Source of the DNA: an uncultured Clostridium sp. | GTDB taxonomy: Bacteria > Bacillota > Clostridia > Lachnospirales > Lachnospiraceae | Reading direction: 5' to 3' | DNA length: 64,000 nt | Assembly: GCA_900555045.1 (NCBI GenBank) | Contig: USJW01000006.1 | Coordinates: forward strand, 1-64,000 | Shown here: positions 35,171-43,799 of the stretch, piece after piece | Numbering within the stretch: the first letter of the stretch is position 1 | How the letters are laid out: the number at the start of each line of letters is the position of its first letter | Notes under the pieces: generated by a model | Seen by the model: the letters and a program-made list of their open reading frames with translations, nothing else | Told to the model about the DNA's origin: nothing | Databases searched by the model: none | Translations under genes and position numbers: made by a program

Positions 35171-35947
35171 ATGAAGGTTGTAATTTTAGCGGGCGGGCTG
35201 GGCACCAGAATCAGCGAGGAGAGCCATTTAAAGCCGAAGCCCATGGTTGAGATCGGCGGCAAGCCCATCCTGTGGCACATCATGAAATACTACTCGGAGT
35301 TCGGGTTCCACGACTTCGTGATCTGCCTGGGATACAAGCAGTACGTGGTGAAGGAGTTCTTCGCGGACTACTTCCTGCACACCTCGGACGTGACCTTTGA
35401 CCTTGCAAACAACAAGATGGAGGTCCACAACAACTATTCCGAGCCCTGGAAGGTGACGCTGGTGGACACCGGCCTTTACACCATGACCGGCGGCCGCGTG
35501 AAGCGGATCCAGCCCTTTATCGGGGACGAACCGTTCATGCTGACCTACGGCGACGGCGTCAGCACCGTGGATTTAAACAAGCTGGTGGAGTTCCACAAGT
35601 CCCACGGCAAGGTGGCGACCATCACCACCGTGAACCTGGGGCAGATGAAGGGCGTTCTGGACATCGACGGGGACAACACCGTGCTCTCCTTCCGCGAGAA
35701 GGACGACAACGACGGCGCGCTGATCAACGGCGGTTTTATGGTCATGAACCCCGAGGTGTTCGACTATCTGGAGGACGACACCACCGTGTTCGAGAAGGAG
35801 CCCATGCAGCGGCTGGCCGCGGAGGGACAGCTAAAGTCCTTCTACCACGGCGGCTTCTGGCAGTGTATGGATACCCAGCGGGAGATGAAGAAGCTGGAGG
35901 AAATGTGGCAGTCCGGCAAGGCGCCATGGAAGATCTGGAAGGATTGA
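35171..35947 (+). CDS. rfbF: Glucose-1-phosphate cytidylyltransferase
   Basis: A 258-residue nucleotidyltransferase of the usual RfbF/DdhA length, with VVILAGGLGTRISEESHLKPKP at the start, MLTYGDGVSTVDL as the metal site, and GGFWQCMDTQREMKKLE near the end, which is characteristic of the cytidylyltransferase branch. It makes CDP-glucose from CTP and glucose 1-phosphate, the entry to CDP-dideoxyhexoses. Four bases separate it from rfbG. Confidence 0.93.
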   Translation: MKVVILAGGLGTRISEESHLKPKPMVEIGGKPILWHIMKYYSEFGFHDFVICLGYKQYVVKEFFADYFLHTSDVTFDLANNKMEVHNNYSEPWKVTLVDTGLYTMTGGRVKRIQPFIGDEPFMLTYGDGVSTVDLNKLVEFHKSHGKVATITTVNLGQMKGVLDIDGDNTVLSFREKDDNDGALINGGFMVMNPEVFDYLEDDTTVFEKEPMQRLAAEGQLKSFYHGGFWQCMDTQREMKKLEEMWQSGKAPWKIWKD

Positions 35948-35951
35948 GTGT

Positions 35952-37010
35952 ATGGATTGGAATGAATTGGAAAAGTTTTATAGTGGGAAGCGTGTGCTGG
36001 TCACCGGCCACACGGGCTTTAAGGGCTCCTGGCTGTGCCGCATGCTGACGTTAGCCGGGGCCAAGGTCACCGGCTACGCCTTAAATCCGCCCACGGACCC
36101 CAGCCTGTTTGAGATCGCGGGCCTGGAGGACACCATGGACAGCGTGATCGGGGACGTGCGCGACTTAGCGCACCTAAGCCAGGTGTTCGAGGCGGCAAAG
36201 CCCCAGGTGGTGTTCCATCTGGCGGCCCAGCCCATCGTCAGGGACTCCTACAAGGACCCGGTGTACACCTACGAGACCAACGTGATGGGCACGGTAAACG
36301 TGCTGGAGTGCGTGCGCCGGACCGAGAGCGTCCGCTCCTTCTTAAATGTGACCACGGACAAGGTCTACGAGAACAAGGAGTGGGAGTACGGCTACCGGGA
36401 GTGCGATCCCCTGGACGGCTATGACCCCTACTCCAACAGCAAGTCCTGCTCCGAGCTGGTGACCCACAGCTACCAGAAGTCCTTCTTTGAGGATGGTCGC
36501 TGCAGCATCTCCACCGCCCGGGCCGGGAACGTGATCGGCGGCGGCGATTTCGCCAACGACCGGATTATCCCGGACTGCATCCGCGCGGCGGGCTGCGGTA
36601 AGGAGATTGTGGTGAGAAATCCCCACTCCACCCGCCCCTACCAGCTGGTGCTTGAGCCCCTGGCCGTGTACATGGCCGTGGCCATGCGCCAGTGGGAGAA
36701 TCAGGCGTTTGCCGGGTACTTCAATGTGGGGCCGGACGACAAGGACTGCGTGACCACCGGGGAGTTGGTGAACCTGTTCTGCGCGGCCTGGGGCGAGGGC
36801 GCAGCCTGGGTGGACCGCTATGACGGCGGCCCCCACGAGGCCAATTTCCTCAAGCTGGACTGCTCCAAGGTGAAGCGCGCCCTGGGCTGGCAGCCCCGCT
36901 ACGGGGTCAGGGAAGCGGTGGAGAAGACCGTGGAGTGGTCCAAGGCGTATCTGAACGGCGAGGACATGCTGGAGGTGACGGACCGGCAGATCCGGGAGTT
37001 TTTTGGCTGA
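35952..37010 (+). CDS. rfbG: CDP-glucose 4,6-dehydratase
   Basis: A 352-residue extended SDR with NAD loop VTGHTGFKGSWL, HLAAQPIVRDSY and catalytic YSNSK (Tyr-x-x-x-Lys), the pattern of RfbG/DdhB. It converts CDP-glucose to CDP-4-keto-6-deoxyglucose. It lies between rfbF and rfbH as in Salmonella and Yersinia O-antigen loci. Confidence 0.93.
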   Translation: MDWNELEKFYSGKRVLVTGHTGFKGSWLCRMLTLAGAKVTGYALNPPTDPSLFEIAGLEDTMDSVIGDVRDLAHLSQVFEAAKPQVVFHLAAQPIVRDSYKDPVYTYETNVMGTVNVLECVRRTESVRSFLNVTTDKVYENKEWEYGYRECDPLDGYDPYSNSKSCSELVTHSYQKSFFEDGRCSISTARAGNVIGGGDFANDRIIPDCIRAAGCGKEIVVRNPHSTRPYQLVLEPLAVYMAVAMRQWENQAFAGYFNVGPDDKDCVTTGELVNLFCAAWGEGAAWVDRYDGGPHEANFLKLDCSKVKRALGWQPRYGVREAVEKTVEWSKAYLNGEDMLEVTDRQIREFFG

Positions 37011-37060
37011 GGCGAGGCGCGGCCGAATCATTCGACAATGACAAGGAGAATTTGAGATCT

Positions 37061-38413
37061 ATGTTTGAAAATAAAACCGAGACAGAAGCAAGAGAACAGA
37101 TCCTTAATCTGGTGTCCGAGTACTGCGACACCTTCCACAACCGGAAAAAGCCCTTTGAGGAGGGGGACCGGATCCCCTACGCCTCCAGGGTTTACGACCA
37201 CTCGGAGATGGTGAACCTGGTGGACAGCGCCTTAGAGTTCTGGCTGACCTCCGGCCGCTACACCGACGAGTTTGAGGCAAAGCTGGCAAAATACCTGGGC
37301 GTGCGCTACTGCGCGCTGGTGAACTCCGGCTCCTCCGCCAACCTGATCGCCTTTATGGCGCTGACCTCCCCGCTCCTGGGCGAGCGCAGGGTGAACCGGG
37401 GCGACGAGGTGATCACGGTGGCCTGCGGCTTCCCCACCACGGTGAACCCCATGATCCAGTACGGCGCGGTGCCGGTGTTCGTGGATCTGACCATCCCCCA
37501 GTACAACATCGACGTGACCAAGCTGGAGGAGGCCCGCAGCGAAAAGACGAAGGCCGTGATGATCGCCCACACCCTGGGAAATCCCTACGATCTGGCCGCG
37601 GTGAAGGCCTTCTGCGACAAGTACAATCTGTGGCTGGTGGAGGACAACTGTGACGCCCTGGGAAGCCGCTACACCATGACCGTGGACGGAGAGGAAGTGA
37701 CGAAGCTCACCGGAACCGTGGGCGACATCGGCACCTCCAGCTTCTACCCGCCTCACCACATGACCATGGGCGAGGGCGGCGCCGTGTACACGGACAACCC
37801 GCTGTTAAACAAGATCATCCACTCCTTCCGCGACTGGGGCCGCGACTGCGTCTGCCCGTCCGGAAAGGACAACACCTGCAACCACCGCTTTGACCGCCAG
37901 TACGGGGAGCTGCCGCTGGGCTACGACCACAAGTACGTGTACTCCCACTTCGGCTACAACCTAAAGGCCACGGATTTGCAGGCCGCCATCGGCTGCGCCC
38001 AGATCGAGAAATTCCCGGCCTTCGTGGAGCGCCGCAGACACAATTTCGACCGCCTGAAGGCGGGGCTTGCCGGGACGGAGGAACACTACATCCTGCCGGA
38101 GCCCTGCCCAAATTCCCGCCCCAGCTGGTTCGGCTTCCTCATCACCTGCAAGGAGGGCACGGACCGCAACAAGGTGGTACAGTATGTGGAGAGCCACGGC
38201 GTTCAGACCCGTATGCTCTTTGCCGGAAACTTAACCAAGCATCCCTGCTTCGACGAGATGCGCGCGTCCGGCAAGGGGTACCGGATCGTTGGAAGTCTTG
38301 AGAACACGGACCGGATCATGGCCGACACCTTCTGGGTGGGCGTGTACCCGGGCATGACCGACGAGATGATCGACTACATGGCAAAGACCATCCGCGAGGC
38401 GGCCGAGCAGTAG
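37061..38413 (+). CDS. rfbH: CDP-4-dehydro-6-deoxyglucose 3-dehydrase (E1)
   Basis: A 450-residue member of the aminotransferase fold in which the Schiff-base lysine is replaced by His (FYPPHHMTMGEGG, His232), as expected for the PMP-dependent E1 dehydrase. A C-x-C-x7-C set at 263-273 matches the iron-sulfur ligands of E1, with Cys198 a possible fourth. It removes the C3 hydroxyl of CDP-4-keto-6-deoxyglucose with electrons from a reductase. No E3 reductase (RfbI/DdhD) or terminal 4-ketoreductase gene is present nearby. The ATG at 37061 follows AAGGAG. Confidence 0.93.
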   Translation: MFENKTETEAREQILNLVSEYCDTFHNRKKPFEEGDRIPYASRVYDHSEMVNLVDSALEFWLTSGRYTDEFEAKLAKYLGVRYCALVNSGSSANLIAFMALTSPLLGERRVNRGDEVITVACGFPTTVNPMIQYGAVPVFVDLTIPQYNIDVTKLEEARSEKTKAVMIAHTLGNPYDLAAVKAFCDKYNLWLVEDNCDALGSRYTMTVDGEEVTKLTGTVGDIGTSSFYPPHHMTMGEGGAVYTDNPLLNKIIHSFRDWGRDCVCPSGKDNTCNHRFDRQYGELPLGYDHKYVYSHFGYNLKATDLQAAIGCAQIEKFPAFVERRRHNFDRLKAGLAGTEEHYILPEPCPNSRPSWFGFLITCKEGTDRNKVVQYVESHGVQTRMLFAGNLTKHPCFDEMRASGKGYRIVGSLENTDRIMADTFWVGVYPGMTDEMIDYMAKTIREAAEQ

Positions 38414-38426
38414 AAGGAGGAGAGAG

Positions 38427-39269
38427 ATGGCAGTTACCTATGACATGAGTGGCGTCCACGGCGCCAGCCTGCGCATCTTAAAGGAGATCGACCGGATCTG
38501 CCGCAAGTACAAAATCCGCTACTGCCTGGACGCGGGGACGTTAATCGGGGCGGTGCGCCACCATGGGTTCATCCCCTGGGACGACGACGCGGATGTGGCG
38601 TTCACCAGGAGCCAGTACGAGGCGTTCCGCAAGGTGGCGGCGCGGGAGCTCCCGCCGGAGATGGAGCTTCTGGACCCGGACGCATACCGGGGTGGAAAAG
38701 CGTTCTACGACTTCACGCCGCGGATTATCTATAAAAACAGCCGGTGCCATCCGGACTCGCCGGAGATGGCGTTCTACGGCGGAAAGCTGAACCACGTGTG
38801 GGTGGATTTATTCATCACCGACCGGCTTCCGAAGAGCAAGGCCGGCATGTGCGTTACCAGGCTGCTGCAGAAGGCGATCTACGGCATGGCCATGGGGCAC
38901 CGCTACCGCCTGGACTATGAAAAGTACAGCCCGCTCCACAAGCTTTTTGTGGGCGTTCTGGCCACAGTCGGGCGCTTTATCCCCCTGAAGGCCATCTTCG
39001 CCATGCAGCGGGCTTTGTCCTTAAAGGACCGGCACAGCAAGGGCAGCCTGCGCTACTACAGCAACTACCAGCCGGACTATCTCTACGTCACCGTGGAGCG
39101 GGCCTGGTGCGATGAGGTGGTGGACATGCCCTTCGAGGACACGGTGCTGATGGTGCCGAAGGGATGGCATGAGGTGCTGACGGAGGTGTACGGGGACTAC
39201 ATGCAGCTGCCGCCGGAGGACAAGCGGGTGCCCACCCACTCCACCCAGGAGATCAAGGTCGATCTGTAG
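38427..39269 (+). CDS. LicD family phosphotransferase
   Basis: A 280-residue LicD-type nucleotidyltransferase-fold protein with YCLDAGTLIGAVRHHGFIP and WDDDADVAF, the catalytic Asp motif. LicD proteins transfer phosphocholine or another phospho-alcohol from the CDP form to surface glycans. This fits a locus whose edge gene at 284-1789 encodes choline-binding-type repeats. No choline kinase or cytidylyltransferase (licA, licC) is in the window, so the transferred group is not certain. Confidence 0.85.
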   Translation: MAVTYDMSGVHGASLRILKEIDRICRKYKIRYCLDAGTLIGAVRHHGFIPWDDDADVAFTRSQYEAFRKVAARELPPEMELLDPDAYRGGKAFYDFTPRIIYKNSRCHPDSPEMAFYGGKLNHVWVDLFITDRLPKSKAGMCVTRLLQKAIYGMAMGHRYRLDYEKYSPLHKLFVGVLATVGRFIPLKAIFAMQRALSLKDRHSKGSLRYYSNYQPDYLYVTVERAWCDEVVDMPFEDTVLMVPKGWHEVLTEVYGDYMQLPPEDKRVPTHSTQEIKVDL

Positions 39270-39309
39270 GCGGCCGATTACAGCAGACGAAAGGACATAA
39301 CAGGGTTTC

Positions 39310-40245
39310 ATGGACAGAAAAGTATCGGTTGTGGTATCCGTTTACAATGAGGAGAAGGCACTGGAAGAATTTTACAGAGAGACGGCGAAGGTCTTAAAGT
39401 CCCTCAGCTGGGACTATGAGCTGCTGTTCGTCAACGACGGCAGCGGGGACGCCAGCCTGCAGGTTCTGGAGGGGCTGGCGGCAGAGGATCCGTGTGTGAA
39501 GCTTGTCAGCTTCTCCAGAAACTTCGGCCATGAGGCGGCCATGATCGCGGGCCTGGACTACAGCAGCGGGGACGCGGTGATCTGCATGGACGCGGACCTG
39601 CAGCACCCGCCGGAGTGCATTTCCCAGATCCTGGAAAAAATGGAGGAGGGCTACGAGGTCGTGAACATGGTCCGCACCAAGAACAGGACCGCGGGCCTGG
39701 TGAAAAACGTCACCTCCTCCGGCTTCTACTGGGTGATCAACCACATCTCGGACGTGCACTTTGAGCCCAACGCCTCGGACTTCTTCGCGGTCAGCCGCCA
39801 CGTGGCCCAGGTGCTTAAGGACAGCTACCGGGAGAAGGTGCGCTTCCTCAGGGGGTACGTGCAGAACGTGGGCTTTAAGAAGACCACCATCGAGTACGAG
39901 GCCAGAGCCCGGGTGGCGGGGGAGAGCAAGTACAGCCTGAAGAAGCTGTTCGCGTTCTCCATTAACACCATCCTCTGTTTCTCCAACATGCCGTTAAAGC
40001 TTGGAATCTACGCGGGAATTTTTTCCGCCCTCTTAGGGATTGCGGTGATGGTGTACACCCTCTTTACCCGCCAGGGTGCGCCCAGCGGCTACGCGACCAT
40101 CGTGGTCCTGATCTGCTTTATGTTCGCCATGATGTTTGTGATCATCGGCATCATCGGGGAGTACATCGCCATCCTGTTCATGGAACTAAAGGACCGGCCG
40201 GTGTACATTGTGGAGCGGACGAGGAACCTGGAGCAGAAATCTTAA
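39310..40245 (+). CDS. GtrB-like GT2 polyprenyl-phosphate glycosyltransferase
   Basis: A 311-residue protein: GT2 core VSVVVSVYNEEKAL, VNDGSGD and CMDADLQHPPECI, then two C-terminal membrane helices (about 235-258 and 268-293). This is the GtrB/YkoT arrangement that makes undecaprenyl-phosphate glucose or a similar donor for GT-C enzymes. It is the last gene of the cluster before the terminator at 40334. It is a likely donor maker for the three membrane proteins at 29450-35151 (inference). Confidence 0.88.
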   Translation: MDRKVSVVVSVYNEEKALEEFYRETAKVLKSLSWDYELLFVNDGSGDASLQVLEGLAAEDPCVKLVSFSRNFGHEAAMIAGLDYSSGDAVICMDADLQHPPECISQILEKMEEGYEVVNMVRTKNRTAGLVKNVTSSGFYWVINHISDVHFEPNASDFFAVSRHVAQVLKDSYREKVRFLRGYVQNVGFKKTTIEYEARARVAGESKYSLKKLFAFSINTILCFSNMPLKLGIYAGIFSALLGIAVMVYTLFTRQGAPSGYATIVVLICFMFAMMFVIIGIIGEYIAILFMELKDRPVYIVERTRNLEQKS

Positions 40246-40288
40246 GAAATCCGGACAGCGGCTTTATAGAAATTTAATGGGCCGTTGC

Positions 40289-40317
40289 TTGACATTGACT
40301 GGAAACTATGGTAAAAA
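40289..40317 (+). promoter_or_regulatory. Promoter-like element just before a terminator
   Basis: TTGACA (40289-40294), a 17-base spacer and TAAAAA (40312-40317). A transcript starting here would meet the terminator at 40334 after about 40 bases, so it may be fortuitous or give a very short RNA. Confidence 0.4.
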
Positions 40318-40333
40318 CTTAAAAGTAAGTATG

Positions 40334-40365
40334 AAAAAGCAGAATGTTCATCTTTCTGCTTTTTT
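40334..40365 (+). terminator. Terminator at the end of the polysaccharide cluster
   Basis: An 11-bp stem AAAAAGCAGAA/TTCTGCTTTTT with a 9-base loop ends in a T run. It separates the glycan operon from the TetR-TolC genes. Confidence 0.85.
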
Positions 40366-40378
40366 GTTCGCTGGAAGA

Positions 40379-40391
40379 TGACAAGTTGTCA
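40379..40391. promoter_or_regulatory. Candidate TetR operator
   Basis: TGACAAGTTGTCA is a perfect 13-base palindrome about 50 bases upstream of the tetR start, with a second GGACAA half-site shortly downstream. Its position suits autoregulation of the regulator-TolC operon. Confidence 0.5.
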
Positions 40392-40439
40392 CAATGCGGA
40401 CAATTACTGCCACACAAAGGATAAAAGGGGGATGCGGAT

Positions 40440-41087
40440 ATGCCGACCCAGCGTTTTTTTAATTTGAAGGAGGAAAAGCGCCATTCCATCATGAAGGCCG
40501 CGGTGCACGAGTTTTCCCGCGTGCCCTACTCCGCAGCCTCGATCAACCAGATTATCAAGGAGGCGGACATCTCCAGGGGGAGCTTTTACACCTACTTTGA
40601 GGATAAGGACGACCTGATGAGCTACCTGGTCAGCGGGTTTAGGGAGCGGTGCAGGGAGCGGGTGTACGCCCAGCTGGAAGCCCAGAACGGGGACCTCTTT
40701 GAGACGGCCCTGGCGCTGTTGGACCAGGCTTTGCGGGTGGGAAAGAGCTGCCGGGGAGCGGAGCTTTACCGGAACGCCCTGACGGATTTAAATATGGTGA
40801 CCCAGAACCAGCTGTTCGGGGTGAAGGCGTTTTTGTACGACGATGAGGTTTATCGGGGGTTCGTGAGCGGACTGTACGCGCGCATCGACCGCCGGAGATT
40901 TCCGATCGAGAGTGAGGAGAAGCTGGCCTGCCTGGTGGAGATGATGGTGGTGATGACCGTCAAGACCATCTCCATGTTCTACATGGGGGTGGCGGACCGG
41001 GATCGCCTGATGGAGGTTACACGCAGACAGATTTACATATTGAAGAACGGCGCACTGAAGCCGGAATGTGAAGGAGAGCAGCTATGA
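40440..41087 (+). CDS. TetR/AcrR family regulator
   Basis: A 215-residue regulator with the TetR helix-turn-helix in the first 60 residues (ASINQIIKEADISRGSFYTYF). The ligand-binding C-terminal domain is unremarkable. It overlaps the first TolC-like gene by four bases, so it is co-translated with it and probably represses its own operon through the palindrome at 40379. Confidence 0.9.
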   Translation: MPTQRFFNLKEEKRHSIMKAAVHEFSRVPYSAASINQIIKEADISRGSFYTYFEDKDDLMSYLVSGFRERCRERVYAQLEAQNGDLFETALALLDQALRVGKSCRGAELYRNALTDLNMVTQNQLFGVKAFLYDDEVYRGFVSGLYARIDRRRFPIESEEKLACLVEMMVVMTVKTISMFYMGVADRDRLMEVTRRQIYILKNGALKPECEGEQL

Positions 41088-42301
41088 AAAAATGTGACAA
41101 ACGGCCCGCCGCCCGCCGCGGCCTTGTGGTTTTGACCGCCTGCGTTCTCGCGGGCGTTACGCCGGTGACCGCCCTTGCGGCCAAGCGGCCCAACGACAAT
41201 CTTTCCGATGTGGAGGCGCCCAGGCCCGACATCGATAAGGATTTGAGCCCGGAGTTCGCCTACTCCCAGGACAAATGGGCGGCCCTCAGGGACAATGTGA
41301 TGGAGTACGGCGAGCTGGCCGATTTAATCCACGAGTACAACCCCACGGTGCGCAGCAACCGGGAGGCGTACAATGACATGAAGAACAAGGACTTAAACGA
41401 TGTGTACCAGGAAGCCATGGACGCGGCCCAGGACCTGTGGGATCTGGCCGGGGACAGCGACGACGATTTCTCCCGGGCACAGCTCAACATGCAGGGCAAC
41501 ACTCTGGCACAGTCCGCGGACAACAACTATGAGGACCCGGAGATGCAGAAGATCAGCTACGACCAGGCGGAGGCCGTGCTGGTTACCCAGGCGCAGCAGC
41601 TGATGGTCACCTACCAGCAGTCCGGGTACACCATGGAGAACCTAAACCGGGCAAAGGACCTGCTCAACACCCAGTACGAGGCTGCGAAGGCCCGCCAGTC
41701 CGTGGGCGCTGCCACGGCCGTGGATGTGTTAAACGCCCAGAAGAGCGTCCAGGACCAGGAGGCGGCCATCCTCTCGACCCAGAAGTCCATCGACAACGTT
41801 CACCGGACCCTGTGCCTGATGCTTGGCTGGTCCGCGGACGCGCAGCCGGAGATTCTTCCGGTTCCGGAGCCGGATCTGGCGCGGATCGACGGGATGAACC
41901 CGGACGCCGATTTAGAGACGGCCATCGCCAACAACTACACCATCCGCTACAACGAGAAAAAGCTGGGGAACCTCACCTCCGACCGCCTGATCGAGTCCAC
42001 CAAGGCCACGATCCAGAGCACGAAGAACAGTGTGGTAAGCGGCTTAAAGGCCCAGTACAACACCGTGCTTACCGCCCGGGACTCTCTGGCCACGGCCCAG
42101 GCGCAGCTTGCGTCCTCCAAGGCGGATTTGGACACCATGGCGGCAAAGCTGGCGGTGGGATCCGCCACAAGCCTTCAGTACCAGAGCGCGGAGAACGCCT
42201 ATGTGACAGCGAAGAATTCGGTTGAGACCGCGAAGCTTCAGCTGTTTCTTGCCATGGAAAACTACGACTGGATCGTAAAAGGTCTTGTCTCATCCAACTG
42301 A
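41084..42301 (+). CDS. TolC-like secreted coiled-coil protein
   Basis: A 405-residue protein with a signal peptide (about 1-32, ending ALAA) and long helical segments with internal duplication, the layout of TolC/outer membrane efflux proteins (AVLVTQAQQLMVTYQQSG; AQKSVQDQEAAILSTQKS). TolC forms an outer membrane channel in diderms; here no outer membrane genes are visible. The protein lacks the obvious amphipathic beta-strands expected of the barrel. No adaptor or pump gene is adjacent. Its role in a single-membraned cell is unclear. Confidence 0.75.
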   Translation: MKKCDKRPAARRGLVVLTACVLAGVTPVTALAAKRPNDNLSDVEAPRPDIDKDLSPEFAYSQDKWAALRDNVMEYGELADLIHEYNPTVRSNREAYNDMKNKDLNDVYQEAMDAAQDLWDLAGDSDDDFSRAQLNMQGNTLAQSADNNYEDPEMQKISYDQAEAVLVTQAQQLMVTYQQSGYTMENLNRAKDLLNTQYEAAKARQSVGAATAVDVLNAQKSVQDQEAAILSTQKSIDNVHRTLCLMLGWSADAQPEILPVPEPDLARIDGMNPDADLETAIANNYTIRYNEKKLGNLTSDRLIESTKATIQSTKNSVVSGLKAQYNTVLTARDSLATAQAQLASSKADLDTMAAKLAVGSATSLQYQSAENAYVTAKNSVETAKLQLFLAMENYDWIVKGLVSSN

Positions 42302-42318
42302 TGTGAGGAGTGAGCGCG

Positions 42319-43551
42319 ATGATGATGATCAGACATAAAAGACTTAGAAGGCTCTGCCTGGCCGGGATGGCCGCCGTGATCTCGGCGGGCGCAGCGTTTC
42401 CGGCCCTCGCTGCGGACGCCTGGGCGCCCGGGGAGGACTACGGGCAGTTCCTGGAGCGGCTCTGCGATAACCGCATCGAGTACGACGAGCTGGCGGACCT
42501 GATGAAAAATTTCTACGGCCCCATAAAGAGCGGCTACAACATGATCGACGGCGTCAAGGGGGATATGGCGGACATGGCCATGCAGATGCGTGTGCAGGCC
42601 GACGACCTGGTGAACGACGTGGACGGCTACCGGGATATCAAGAAGGATAATCCCCAGATGAGCGCGGCCATGAACCAGGCCATCGCCGGAACCAGAGCCG
42701 GGATCAAGCAGCTGCGAAATGGTGCCAAGAAGATTGAGGATAAGCTGGACTCTGTAGATTCCCAGAAAAAGGGAATCGATCGGTCCGTGAACACGGCGGT
42801 GCGCGGCTTAGAGTTCGCTATCAACCAGTACCAGCAGCTTTTGTCCCGGCGCGCGCTGGCGGCGAAGGCCGTGGAGCTGTCCCAGGCGGCCTGGAATCTG
42901 CAGCAGACCATGCAGGCCCAGGGCCTCGCGGTGGACAGCGGCATCCTGTCCGCGGCGGCGCAGCTCTCCTCCGCCAGACAGCAGTTAGACAGCCTGGACG
43001 CGGGCATCGAGTCGGTGTACAACACCATCTGCGAGCTGACCGGCTACGATGTGACAAGCGCGCACCCGGAGATCGGCCCGGTCCCCCACGCGGACCCCTC
43101 GGCCATCGCCTCCATCGATGTGGCGGCGGACAAGGACAAGGCGGCCATCAACAACTACAATATGATCACGATGCGGCAGAGCGGCGGGAGCAAGACGATG
43201 TTGGAGACCCAGCTGATGAAGAGCACCACCGAGACCCGCAACAAGATCCGAAACGTGGAGTACGGCGAGGAGCAGGTGCGCTCCAACATCCAGACCCTGT
43301 ACGACTCCATCCTGGAGGCCAAGGCCAAGTTTGATTCCGCCTCCACCGCCTGGCAGAGCGCACAGATTTCCTGGGACGCGGCGCAGATCCAGCGCCAGAA
43401 CGGACTGATAAGCGACATCCAGTATATGCAGGCGGAGGTGGGATACCTTACGGCCAAGTCCGGCTACGAATGCGCGGATTTGACGCTCCAGCAGGCGCTG
43501 CGCGACTATGAGTGGGCCGTCAAGGGCGTGAGTGTGACGCCGGCCGCATAA
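42319..43551 (+). CDS. TolC-like secreted coiled-coil protein, paralogue
   Basis: A 410-residue relative of the preceding protein with a signal peptide (ALAA around 31) and the same long helices (AAKAVELSQAAWNLQQTMQ; AKAKFDSASTAWQSAQISW). ATG at 42319 is preferred because GTGAGGAG lies eight bases upstream. It is in one operon with the TetR regulator and the first paralogue. The two probably act together. A strong terminator follows. Confidence 0.75.
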   Translation: MMMIRHKRLRRLCLAGMAAVISAGAAFPALAADAWAPGEDYGQFLERLCDNRIEYDELADLMKNFYGPIKSGYNMIDGVKGDMADMAMQMRVQADDLVNDVDGYRDIKKDNPQMSAAMNQAIAGTRAGIKQLRNGAKKIEDKLDSVDSQKKGIDRSVNTAVRGLEFAINQYQQLLSRRALAAKAVELSQAAWNLQQTMQAQGLAVDSGILSAAAQLSSARQQLDSLDAGIESVYNTICELTGYDVTSAHPEIGPVPHADPSAIASIDVAADKDKAAINNYNMITMRQSGGSKTMLETQLMKSTTETRNKIRNVEYGEEQVRSNIQTLYDSILEAKAKFDSASTAWQSAQISWDAAQIQRQNGLISDIQYMQAEVGYLTAKSGYECADLTLQQALRDYEWAVKGVSVTPAA

Positions 43552-43563
43552 ATGTTACGTTTG

Positions 43564-43625
43564 TTCCCGATTTTGCAGAATATTCAGAAGATGTAACCTT
43601 CGAATTGCAGAATCGGGAATTTTTA
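43564..43625 (+). terminator. Terminator of the tetR-tolC-like operon
   Basis: TTCCCGATTTTGCA (43564-43577) pairs with TGCAGAATCGGGAA (43606-43619), 14 bp with one wobble, followed by six T. Confidence 0.85.
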
Positions 43626-43678
43626 TATTATTTTTATACAAATGCCAGAATAAAGCTGCAAAAGAGGTGAGTTGTCTC

Positions 43679-43707
43679 TTGCATTTAGCTGGAAAAAATG
43701 TTATTAT
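43679..43707 (+). promoter_or_regulatory. Promoter of the HPr-like gene
   Basis: TTGCAT (43679-43684), a 17-base spacer and TATTAT (43702-43707), upstream of the small leader reading frame. Confidence 0.6.
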
Positions 43708-43727
43708 TTTTTTACAGGGGATATAAA

Positions 43728-43799
43728 ATGATTTACAAGGAGGTTCGTGGTTTACTGTTTAATGGTTCTGTTTTTGGAATTGGGGTGATTCTATGTTGA
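43728..43799 (+). CDS. Possible 23-residue leader peptide
   Basis: A short frame beginning ATG ATT TAC AAG with AGGGG eight bases upstream. It ends in TGA at 43797-43799, which overlaps an ATG at 43799 (TGATG) within the HPr-like gene. This is the pattern of termination-reinitiation coupling. It could also be chance; no homology is claimed. Confidence 0.3.
   Translation: MIYKEVRGLLFNGSVFGIGVILC

Noticed and set aside
37061..38413. RfbH as an ordinary sugar aminotransferase
   Set aside because: The Schiff-base Lys is replaced by His and the Fe-S cysteine motif is present, so it is a dehydrase.
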